DNA of 64,000 bases from assembly GCF_016801865.2 (NCBI RefSeq), contig NC_068937.1, positions 138,148,455 through 138,212,454 on the forward strand, in the 5' to 3' direction. The stretch comes from Culex pipiens pallens. Lineage: Eukaryota > Arthropoda > Insecta > Diptera > Culicidae. Shown here in pieces: positions 23,229 to 33,440 of this stretch. Every line of letters starts with the position of its first letter. Within the stretch, counting starts at the first letter, position 1. Under the pieces are notes generated by a model. It made no database searches, was not told where the DNA came from, and worked only from the letters and a program-made list of their open reading frames with translations. Made by a program: the position numbers and the translations under genes.

Positions 23229-24697
23229 ATGTACACGAAAAAAAAACAATTCTCGAAATCGTGATTAAATTCACGAATGTGAGAACCACGAGGGAATATA
23301 TTCACGTTTATAGTGCAAATGAACTAGAGGTGTGTAAAAAAAGAGCGAGCCGCTCAAAGAGCCGGTTCACTGAAAAGAGCGAACGAACCGTGGCTCACAA
23401 AAAAAGAACTGCGGTTCTTTTTAAAACTTCAGTCTTTTGAAAGAACCTTTTCAAAATTGCATAAATATGTTTATAATTGTTATAAATATAATTTAATGAA
23501 TTTCAATAAAAAAGTATTAAATTTTTTTTTGAGAATTGAAAATGCAATTTCAAATGATTCAATTCTTATAAAAATAAATGATTGTCTAACCAACATTGAA
23601 AAACCTTTTTTTTTGTACAACATGGTACATTAAAGTATTACCGGAATACAAATTTGAGCATTTCAAATTACATAATTTGTAAATTAATACCAAAAATCTA
23701 CTGAATAGTTTATAGATTTTGGAAAAAAAAAATAATCCTCTTGTCCGATTAAACTAGCCTTTATCGATAAAATCAGAATGTAGCAGGGTTGTTAAAATAT
23801 CGAAAAATCAGCTCTCAGCTACAATTATCTCACCAGAATATTCATGCCTCAAAAACAACTGCTCTTCTCTCCCCATTGAAACTCTCAGCACCGAACATAG
23901 CCGAATACGTTTTCATGTTTACACACTCGCGATTGAAACTTTCCTTTTCTCTCTCATTCCCGCTTCCACGATCATCTTACCGCGACAGCGTTTAACCAAA
24001 AAAGCCGCCACAAAACCAATTTCGCACACGCAGTTTAACGGGACGTCATGCGTGGTCGGCTCCTAATCGCCATCTCGCGTTCTCTCATTGCAGTTTTCGG
24101 AGAGATTGAGAGACTCAGCGGTGAGAGCGCATAGTCGAGGAAAAGGGGAGGAGTGATAGAGAGAGAATGACATCGCAGGGAATCACGACACACAAGAAGA
24201 TATCTCACAAACTTTAGTGACGGCCGCTATACTCTCGGATGTTTTTGGTGCAGAGATAATCAATTGAAAGCTTTTCTATCACTCATTTGCAACACTGGAA
24301 TGTAGTAAAAAGTCATCAGAATATTTTCTCCACATAAAATATCAGCATTAGTTCAATTCTTGCAGAAATAAATGCAATTTTAAAATTTATAGCAATTTTT
24401 CCTAGATTTCAGTTTGGATGCCATTCAATTACTCGAATATTTAGATTCCAATGTGAAATAACTCTTAAAATCACACGTTTCTTAAAAAAAACTTTTCATC
24501 CAAATTTTAAAATAGGCGAAAGAGCCGTTCAAAAGAGCGGCTCTTTTTAATGAGTGAACGAAAATGAGCGGCTCTTTAAAAAGAGCGGTTTTACCCACCT
24601 CTAAAATGCACCATACTCATGAATAAATTCCTTCGCGGTTCTCACATTCGTGAACTTAATTGACGATTACGAGAATTGATTTTTTTTCTGTGTACCA
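23229..24697. mobile_element. MITE split in the middle by a hAT-like insertion
   Basis: Left arm 23229-23316 (GTACACGAAAAAAAAACAAT, GAATGTGAGAACC) and right arm 24612-24697 (GGTTCTCACATTCGTGAA, TTTTTTTTCTGTGTAC) are inverted repeats. The sequence between them is a complete hAT-like element with its own target duplication. Removing that element would restore a typical fold-back MITE of about 180 bp. Confidence 0.7.
23325..24603. mobile_element. Non-autonomous hAT-like element
   Basis: Starts TAGAGGTGTGTAAAA and ends TTTTACCCACCTCTA, a TIR of the hAT type (TAGAGGTGGG-like), with subterminal GAGCGGCTCTTT motifs repeated on both sides. The flanking 8-mers AAATGAAC (23317-23324) and AAATGCAC (24604-24611) differ at one base, as expected for an 8-bp hAT target duplication. 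There is no transposase frame in 1.28 kb. A second, truncated copy is at 38355-39027. Confidence 0.75.
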
Positions 24698-26420
24698 TGT
24701 ATTTTTCTACATTGATAATCATATTTAGCATGTTTGGGCTTGTTTGAAAATGTTTTGAATTTTTATGAAATTCCAATGTACAGCAACGCAAAATTTTGAA
24801 ATTTTGAAAAAAATAAAATTTTCGTCAATATTATGATACTTCGGAAACTAATGATGGCAAAACACCTGAACAGGTGTATAATGCATTTTAAAACATTTTT
24901 TCCATTAAAATGTTAAAACCATGGCTCGTAATTTGATTTTTTTAAACCTTTTTTAAAACTTTCAAAATTTCTATGTAATTGAAAAAAATATGGACAAATT
25001 GAGCCTAAGCAATCTAACTCGACCTCTAGATGGATTGAATCGATGTTTATTTTATCATTAGGCCGATGCAAATATTTTTCAAAATTGTTGTCCCTCGGCT
25101 CCGAAATAACAAGCCATAGTTTCAGCATTTGCATGGAAAAAGTGTTTTAAAATGCATTTTTGCAATTCCGTCGTGAAACTAATTACTTTTCCTGTCATTC
25201 TTGAACGCCGGAATAGCATACTTTTCTGTACCAGAAATAACAGAATCGAATAGCAACACTTTTCAAAATAAATGCTGAAAAGTTCTACTTTTCAGCACTC
25301 AAATGGGTGCTGAAAAGTTGAACTTTTCAGCACTTGTTTCGAAAAATAAAACTTTTCAACATTTATTGACAAAATACATGAAAATTTGATATAAAATTTC
25401 ACTCAGTGTGAATTGTTGGTACATCCTCTTGTTGCAATTTGTTGCATAAACTACTATTTACACTGGTTCAGTTGTTTTGCAATCACTAATTTTCAAAAAA
25501 AAGTAAGATTTGACAAAAACAAAAAAATTAGCGAAAAAAAAACTTAAAATTTTCAAAAAGTTTTTAAATTCACTCAAACATGCTAAAAGTGATTCTAAAC
25601 GCAGAAAAACGCAGAATTTTAAAGTTTCTTAAAAAATATGTTGTTGCCCTCTGATTTTTCGGGCCAATTTTGAAGGGGGGGACAAAAACTTTAAATTAAA
25701 TTTGTACCAGCCTTTAAAGCATTAGAAAGACATTTCCTTTTTTATAGATTATAATGGGATACTTTGGCCAGTCAACCATTCTCATGCCCATGCTCATTCT
25801 AATGGGAATGATACTTTGGATAGATTTATGTGACTTTGCTGATCTTTTGATACATGTTATTTTTCAGGGCCTGTGTTTTTGACAGACATCTTCTATATTG
25901 TGGGTCAAATAATTATGCGATATTTTAGGCCGATGCAAATATTTAAAAAAGTTTTTGTCCCTCGGCCCTGGCCGAGGTCAAGGGGGGGGGGCAAAAAAAT
26001 AAAAAAATATAAAAATTTAAATAACAAGACATAATCTTCACATTTAAATGAAAAAACTGTTTTAAAATGCATTTTACACTAGTTCAGTTGTTTTGCAATC
26101 ATTAGTTTTCAAAAAATCTAAGATCTGACAAAAACAAAAATTGTATCGAAAAAAAAGATTTTGCATCGAAAATTTTCAAAAAATCTTAAGATTTTTTAAT
26201 AAACCCAAACATGCTAAAAATGATTTTAAACGCAGGAGAATGTATTTTAATTTGATTTCAGCTAGTTGCCCTTGAATTTTCATTGAAATTTTGAAGTTTA
26301 TTGTAAAAATATTTTTTTTGCCCCCTGATTTTTCGGGCCAATTTTGAAGGGGGGGGGTGACAAAAACTTTTAAAAACATTTGTACCAGCCTTATTGTTAT
26401 TGCAATAAAAATACAAAAAG
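24698..26420. repeat. Cluster of degenerate dispersed repeats
   Basis: Several partial copies of one AT-rich repeat. Marker blocks are TTAGGCCGATGCAAATATTT (25057, 25928), GTCCCTCGGC, CTGATTTTTCGGGCCAATTTTGAAGG (near 25655 and 26325), and CAGTTGTTTTGCAATCA (near 25468 and 26086). Related fragments occur near 15827, 23095 and 35080-35880. No protein coding is seen. Confidence 0.55.
25155..25460 (+). repeat. Copy (iv) of the TTTTCAGCAC hairpin repeat
   Basis: Same order as copy (iii): GCAATTCCGTCGTGAAAC, CTGTCATTCTTGAACG, the double GTGCTGAAAAG hairpin (25272-25335), TTTCACTCAGTGTG, then GTTGCATAAACTACT. It lacks the TATCCAACTCG segment, an internal deletion of about 110 bp near 25415-25425. 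Confidence 0.65.
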
Positions 26421-28500
26421 CAAGCATTTGAAAAATGCAAAACAATTATACAATTGCAATTGATATTTCAGTGAACTTTGAACATTATTCAGACTTTAAA
26501 CATTTCAAAGTAACATTATAATATCACATTATAAGGGGGGCAATATAAAAAGGATTCGAGGGAGTTAAAAACAAAATATGGCAAATTATCAAAAGCTAAA
26601 ACACAAAACACTCACCACGCACGCTCTTTCGTCAATCCAAATCATCTCACGTTTCCATCCTCATAAACACTCTACTGAATGTGATTTGCGAAAAAAATAG
26701 CTCTTCAGAGACCTAAAGTGTTCAAATTAGCATTTCACGACGTTCCTAGAATTCGCTGCTAACGCCAACGTGCGCGCGCGCTCACTCATGCTTCTCGCTG
26801 GCTGGAAAAAGTCAGCCTCAAGAATCTCGCGCGCCGCGCACGCCACATGTTGTTTTGATTTTGCACCACCATTCCTACTACATCTAATACTATTAAGAGG
26901 GGATGGGGGGGGGGGTTGCTGGTGGTAGGTCAAGGGGGTGTAAAAGCCCCAACTCACGACCACCACGTGCTTTCTCAGGAGCAGCTCGTGGTTGGTGGTT
27001 CTTATTCAGGTTCTGGGAATTTGGGTGGATATTTTGAATATTTGTTGCTGGATTTCGAGGGAGTTCGGGGGGTTGGGGGGAATTTAGGGGGGGCGTTTGG
27101 GTGTGGGGTACGAGTTCATTGATACCGATCCCCCCGGTGGAGCTAGCGGGCGGGCGGGCGTTGTTGTCGGAAAACACTGCTCAAGGTCATGGCCATAAAT
27201 CAATGACTCTGGCGCGCGGGTTTGCCGATGTTGGTGTGAGGTGTTTTTTTGCGCGGATTTTGGAGCCAAAGCTTTGAGTCCTGGAGAACTGTTTGAAAAA
27301 GATGCAACGGACATTATGTGAAACAACAATGTCTAGCATTGTGGCTCATACTTATCAGGGAGGTTAAATGGAGTTTGGGGAGAACTTAATTGGACCTTTC
27401 GAAAAGTTAGTCAACAGTTTGAGGCCGGGTTGGGAGCGGAGTGGAATGACCATTTGCGTGTTAGACCCATGCTCTCCAGCGCGTTATGTTCTGTTCTGTT
27501 TGTGAGGCCCATCTTCGAGGCAGCACGGGGCGTGTGATGATTGCTCTCGGGAGGAAGACATGTGCTGGAATTCTAAAAATTTGTTTTGCGATACGCAACA
27601 GTTCACCACGTTTTTGCCGGCAGGCCACAAAACGACCGCGTGTTTACTTCCAACCTCCTCCGTCTCCGCCCATCGCGTGAATGGGTAAACAATTATGCCC
27701 CCAGTTTCCCGCCTTACCGGCTACCAATTTGGCTACGATCGGTCTCACGCTGCGATTTGATAAATATGCCTGCTGGCTTACCGTGGCGGTGCCCTCATGT
27801 TTATGTCAATCGGGTGTAAACAATAGCTCTGGTAGTTGCTGACCACGTTTGGCCAAAATAGTAAACAGACGCATCACGGAGTGGGACCTTTGAACGCTCG
27901 ACCTAGTGCCTTAGCTACGAAATTGGTTCTATTTTGAGTAATTGTATTTACTCAATGATTACACTGCAGCTTGAAGGTTTTTGACATCACCTATCTTCAA
28001 TATTTCAGTTGATTACATTTTAAATATTTATTTTTCTTAAATAAGTTGAGCAGCTCTCACGACGCTTTAAAGGTACAAATTTCTGCAACACTTCCCCATT
28101 GCACAATCTGCCTGATAATGAACTTCAAAGAGTCTAGCGCGCCCCCACCACCCAAGACGATGATGCTAATCCGCCGCCATCGGGGCGGCGACGACGTACA
28201 GTTTATTAACCTGACCTGCCACATTGAGCAAGCGCTTTTGCCGGCTCCTTGTTGCTATCAGGCAGCGCCGATCATCTCTTCCTTGATTAGTTCGGAATTG
28301 TTTGCGAGATAAGCCGTTTTGCGAAATTTTGGAACAATGTTTGAAAAAGTCGTACATTTTGTGTCCACATCTATAAAGATAATGCAATATTTTAATAACT
28401 TTGATTCTGACTTTAATAAAATTTTCAATTAATAAATTTCAAAATTTAATCTCGGACTTAGTTCATTAACCCTTCGATACATTATCTGGCGTATAATTAT
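26421..28500. other. Unique, GC-rich noncoding island
   Basis: Contains G-runs (for example GGGGATGGGGGGGGGGG near 26899-26915), GCGCGCGCGC near 26774, and CCGCCGCCATCGGGGCGGCG near 28170. Many short frames overlap on both strands without domain character. It is the longest repeat-free stretch in the left half and could be regulatory. No exon is supported. Confidence 0.4.
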
Positions 28501-29409
28501 AACACGGAAGCTTTCTAATTAAATGCTGTATAAACATGATTTGTTCTCATGCACACGTAATGAAACAAAGAATAATTGATGACTTTCAAACGGCTTTTTA
28601 CTTCAATATTTTTACATTTACATTTATACCATTTCCTCAGAAATCCATTCGCAGGGTGGCCACTCAAGTCGGGGAATCGGGAAAGTCGGGAAAAGTCGGG
28701 AATTTGTGATTTTTTGTCAAAAAGTCGGGAAAAGTCGGGAATTCCAAGCATACTTGTTTGAAAATTAAGTTTAACTCTTGCATAATTTTGTAATATTTTT
28801 ATGTATGGAAAAGCTGTTTAAGACATTCAAAATCTTTATAAATATTGGATGCAGTTGACACAGATTTTCATTTTTTTATGAATCAAATGATGTCTATTAA
28901 TTTTTGTTTATCAACAAGAGGTAAAGTTAATTAAAAACAAAAATAAAAATAGAGCCTAATGCCCAGCTTAGAGTTATGATTCTATTTCATTTTGTTAAAT
29001 ACATAGAATATGTGAAAACAGATGGCAACTTGAGTATGGCAAAGGTTTTTTTTGTAAATATGTTTAATTGTTTAACTAAATTCATTAAGTAAATTCAAAT
29101 ATATTTTTTCTTAAATATCGAATAAAATCCAAAATTGAAAAACATTTAAACGTTTTGAAAACATGAAGAAAATATTGAAAATGTCAAAGTAAAAATAATC
29201 TAAGAAATTTAGAGTTATTGCAAAATTGTTTAAAAAAAAAATTAAAATAAGTGGGAAAAATAGGAATGGAATTAAAAATTCAGTTATCTTTAACTTTTTG
29301 CCATTTCCAGTTGAATCGAAGTATCAAAAACTATACGTTTGCTAATTTAAAAACTAACTTAATCCACCTATGTGGTTGATGCCTTCCTCATTTTTAATAT
29401 AAGTGGTTT

Positions 29410-30735
29410 GCCAGCTATTTTTTTAGATCCAGTACACAGATAAAACTTAAGTGGTCATAACTCGAGACAGGGTTGCCAAATCATCAATGTTGTGGACTCG
29501 TTGGAAAGGGGTTTTGATTACCTAACCAACGATATGTCGGATGATGAATCCAAACATCGTTTACATACATTTAAGTGAGATCCGGCTTCAAAAAAGTACA
29601 TAAATATCACTTAAGTGGTCATAACTCAAGACAGGGCTGCCAGATCTTCAATGTTGTGGACTCGTTGGAAAGGTCTTTCGATTGCCTAACCAACGATGGG
29701 TCGGATAATGGATCCGGACATCGTTTACATACATTTAAGTGAGATCCGGCTTCAAAAAAGTACATAAATATCACTTAAGTGGTCATAACTCGAGACAGGG
29801 TTGCCAAATCATCAATGTTGTGGACTCTTTAGAAAGGTCTTTCAATTACCTAACCAACGATGTGTCGGATGATGGATCCGGACATCGTTTACATACATTT
29901 AAGTGAGATCCGGCTTCAAAAAAGTACATAAATATCACTTAAGTGGTCATAGCTCGAGACAGGGTTGCCAGATCTTCAATGTTGTGGACTCTTTAGAAAG
30001 GTCTTTCGATTACCTAACCAACGATGTGTCGGATGATGGATCCGGACATCGTTTACATACATTTAATTGAGATCCGGCTTCAAAAATGTATATAAATATC
30101 ACTTAATTGATCATAACTCGAGACAGGGTTGCCAGATCTTCAATGTTGTGGACTCGTTGAAAAGGGTTTTTGATTACCTAACCAACGATGTGTCGGATGA
30201 TGGTTCCGAACATCATTTACATACATTTAATTGAGATCCGGCTTCAAAAAAGTACATAAATATCACTTAAGTGGTCATAACTCAAGACAGGGCTGCCAGA
30301 TCTTCAATGTTGTGGACTCGTTGGAAAGGTCTTTCGATTGCCTAACCAACGATGGGTCGGATAATGGATCCGGACATCGTTTACATACATTTAAGTGAGA
30401 TCCGGCTTCAAAAAAGTACATAAATATCACTTAAGTGGTCATAACTCGAGACAGGGTTGCCAAATCATCAATGTTGTGGACTCTTTAGAAAGGTCTTTCA
30501 ATTACCTAACCAACGATGTGTCGGATGATGGATCCGGACATCGTTTACATACATTTAAGTGAGATCCGGCTTCAAAAAAGTACATAAATATCACTTAAGT
30601 GGTCATAACTCAAGACAGGGTTGCCAGATCTTCAATGTTGTGGACTCGTTGGAAAGGTCTTTTGATTATCTAACCAACGATGGGTCGGATGATGGATCCG
30701 GACATCGTTTACATACATTTAAGTGAGATCCGGAT
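29410..30735. repeat. Tandem array of eight 164-bp monomers
   Basis: The landmark GAGATCCGG occurs at 29577, 29741, 29905, 30069, 30233, 30397, 30561 and 30725, an unvarying 164-bp step. Monomers differ by point changes only. Non-adjacent monomers are sometimes closer to each other than to their neighbours (the 29741-type and 30397-type units are nearly the same), which suggests higher-order duplication of a multi-monomer block. Confidence 0.9.
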
Positions 30736-30895
30736 ATATGTGAAAACACATTTTTATACATAACTTTTGAACTAGTTATCGAATCTTCAAACAATTCAAT
30801 AGCGATGTATGGGACCATGAACCAAGTCGAATGCAACCGGTTTGATCAAAATCGGTTCGGCCAGTGCTGAGAAAACTCAGTGAGAATTTTGGTCA

Positions 30896-30966
30896 CATAC
30901 ATACATACACACACACATACACACACACATACACACACACATACACACACACATACACACACACAG
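30896..30966. repeat. (ACACACAT)n microsatellite
   Basis: Tandem ACACACAT units at the same relative place as the GTGTGTAT tract of copy A. Confidence 0.85.
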
Positions 30967-31357
30967 ACATTTGTTCAGTTTTCGATTCTGAGTCGATATG
31001 TATACATGAAGGTGGGTCTTTGAGCTTTTAATAAAAAGTTTATGTTTAGAGCAGGATTATAGCCTTACCTCAGTGAGGAAGGCAAAAATAACATGAAAGT
31101 TATAAGTATTGTTGAACTTTCGATTTTTTTTTTTCGAGGACTTGATACTCTGAATCATACTAATGAATTTCCATTTGGGAAGTTTCTGTGTTTTTTTTTA
31201 ATTGCCAATAGTTGGATTTTTTAAAATTAATTCAGATTTTTTTTTGGTGGTTGATATTTGAAACCATTCTTTAGATAAGAAATGCTTATTATTTGAGCTT
31301 TCTGGAAAAGTCTGGAAAAAGTCGGGATTTGAAAATGGGATTTGAGTGCTCACCTTG

Positions 31358-32083
31358 CATTCGCCATAGTGGCCCATTCCTCAGAATGAATAATTTCTAG
31401 AAATGTTTCTAGTTGTTAGGGTAAATTTTTATGAGAAAACGAAACATACAGAGATCTTCTTATCTTATACCAAATATTCAAATTTTATAAAAAAGAAGGG
31501 TGAATTACCTGCTGAGTTTTATTGGAGATTTTTTTCTTTGAGACAGTCCAAAAAACATTTTTTGAAAGCTGGTCTCAAAGCCAAAGTGTTGATTCATAGT
31601 TTATAGAAATTTGACTAGATGTATTTCTGCTTAAAAAAATGGTTATAAGGTTTTCTAGTCAGAAATTTACCAACACATTCAAAGTATGTTTACATGGCAG
31701 CTGCGGGTTTGTTTGCATCGGATTTGCTATCTCTTTCTAGCAAAAGTTTTTTTTGTCATGCGTCTTCTAGCTGTTTTTTTGGACTGACCTCCCGATATTT
31801 CAGCCAAAATATTTCGCAGGGACTGTCAGCTGTCAGAGACAGCTCGATCATTGTTTGCATCAGCATCAGAGCACTGAGACGAGGAGTTCGTAATGTTTGA
31901 GTTAAAATATTTTTTTTTCTCTGGGCCTAGAAAGCCTTTCATTCCCAAAAAATTAGAAACAAACAAATTTAGCGGATTAAATCATATTTAAAGTTGGTTT
32001 GGCTTGGGCTGCTCGTATCCCCATGGAATGCAGGTAATGTACACCAAAAAGGTTATACCACGTAATTGAAGGAAATTTAATCC
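31358..32083. other. AT-rich sequence without recognised genes
   Basis: Two plus-strand frames of 67-68 codons (31403-31606, 31694-31900) have no recognisable family. Nothing else is seen. Confidence 0.4.
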
Positions 32084-32495
32084 AGGTGGTAGGGGTAAGC
32101 GTGGTTGCCTCTCACTCAGTCGGTTTGGGTTCGATCTCAGACGGTCCCGGTGGCATTTTTCGAGACGAGCTTTGTCTGACCACGCCTTCCGTCGGACGGA
32201 GAAGTAAATGTTGGCCCCGGTCTAGCCTAGAAGGTTAGGTCGTTAGCTCAGTCCAGGTGCAGGAGTCGACTCCCTGGGTCCTGCCTCGGTGGAGTCGCTG
32301 GTAGGCAGTTGGACTCATAAGCCAAAGGTCGTCAGTTCGAATCCCGAGGTGGTTGGAAGCTTAGGTGTTAAACGAGGTTTGCAATTGCCTCAACAATCAA
32401 GCCTTCGGACATCTAGTTTCGAGTAGGAATCTCGCAATCGAGAACGCCAAGGCAATGCTGTAGAGCGAATCATTTGATTTTGATTTGATTTAGTC
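32084..32495 (+). mobile_element. Double-tRNA SINE (near complete)
   Basis: Module 1 (about 32090-32145) has a box A-like GTAGGGGTAAGCGTGG and box B GGGTTCGATCTC. Module 2 (about 32290-32350) has TGGTAGGCAGTTGGACTC and box B AGTTCGAATCCC. Between them is about 150 bp of spacer with CCTTCCGTCGG and GTCCAGGTGCAGGAG, and the element ends in a GATTTTGATTTGATTT tail. Other copies are at 43676-44062 (reverse) and 11590-11975. A SINE with two tRNA-related regions, Twin, is known from Culex pipiens; the spacer here is longer, so identity with Twin is not established. Confidence 0.7.
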
Positions 32496-33440
32496 CAGGT
32501 TGAATCATGCTATCGTATATGTACCATTTAGAACATTTAAGCTATAAATTCAATCAAATGAATTATGGCAATGTTCTAAGCGAATCAGCATAAGTTCTTT
32601 GAACTTCCATTCCTTGGGAAATACGTCACTGAAAAACGCCGCTTCCACAAACGAACAAAGTACGCGAAATCAATCCAGAATCAGCCAGTTTGGTGTTCCA
32701 ACTTGATTGGTTGTTAAATTTCAATTAGGGCGTAATTGCCTGTTGAAGAAGCTACTCAGCATCTTCAGACAACTTTGTCAGAAAAGCGATATCAATGCAC
32801 TGTTCAGAACAAAGCAACCCGTTCAGTAAATTATAGCCACATCTAGTTGCCGGGTGGCTCGATAAAACGATCATATAAAGATCACTGTCCAAAGGTGATA
32901 TCTCTATCTAGAACAAAAAAAAAAACTTGTATGCAAATTACGATCGCCGATTTAGAATCATCTCTGCCAGCTAGAAAAAGATCACCATCAAAGCAGGCGA
33001 CGTCGACGCCAACGACCTGGCGTCCGCGGAAGAAGATTAAGCTTCAAATGATTAGTGTTTTTTTCCCCCGCGCTAAACCTTTCCTCACTTAGGTTGGGTC
33101 AATTGCCTTTTCAGCGCCTACTACGCGGTACGCAGTTTTTTGCTACTGCCGGGAACTGGAAAAGATTTTTCGGTGTGTACCGCCACCAGTGTATAATTGA
33201 TGATGATCAACTTCACCGTGGACAGGCCCCGAACTCGAACCCCGCTGCAGAACAACAAGAGGAGAATCTACTCACTGACGTGATCTGGCAACGTTAGGAC
33301 GGACGGCCGGGGGGAACCCGGGTTCACTAACCGACCTTCTAATTTGTCAATATTGGGTTCTAACATTATAGAAATAAATTGTTACGAGCTCTTGGCAGTG
33401 TGGCAGTAGAATCTCTTGCAAGCTATTGACGGGGTGAGGT
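32496..33440 (+). other. Unclassified region with a GC-richer open stretch and AATAAA
   Basis: Plus-strand frames at 32847-33092 and 33055-33297 (80-81 codons, basic, Arg/Lys/Pro-rich, then Asn/Gln/Glu-rich) adjoin each other. They are followed by a GACGGACGGCCGGGGGGAAC block and an AATAAA near 33374. This looks like a decayed retroelement or pseudogene 3' end, but no diagnostic motif is visible. Confidence 0.3.

Larger units (their letters stand above)
29357..31083 (+). mobile_element. Copy B of the 164-bp-repeat element
   Basis: Starts ACTTAATCCACCTATGTGG then GCCTTCCTCA, and ends with the hairpin GCCTTACCTCAGTGAGGAAGGC. The order matches copy A (6563-8480) reversed: 164-bp array, unique stretch (30735-30890), (ACACACAT)n, TTCGATTCTGAGTCGATATG, terminal hairpin. 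It is intact at both ends and nested in a hAT-like element. No coding frame. Confidence 0.7.
28652..31357. mobile_element. hAT-like element hosting copy B of the 164-bp-repeat element
   Basis: Left end CAGGGTGGCCACTCAAGTC (28652) and right end GATTTGAGTGCTCACCTTG (to 31357) are inverted repeats, each followed inwards by AAAGTCGGGA-type subterminal repeats (28676-28742; 31308-31330). The flanks share CATTCGC, consistent with a short target duplication. Most of the interior is a later insertion (29357-31083). No transposase frame is present. Confidence 0.65.

Noticed and set aside
29410..30735. CRISPR-like repeat array
   Set aside because: Units are head-to-tail 164-bp monomers without short repeats separated by unique spacers; the genome is eukaryotic and the array lies inside a transposable element.
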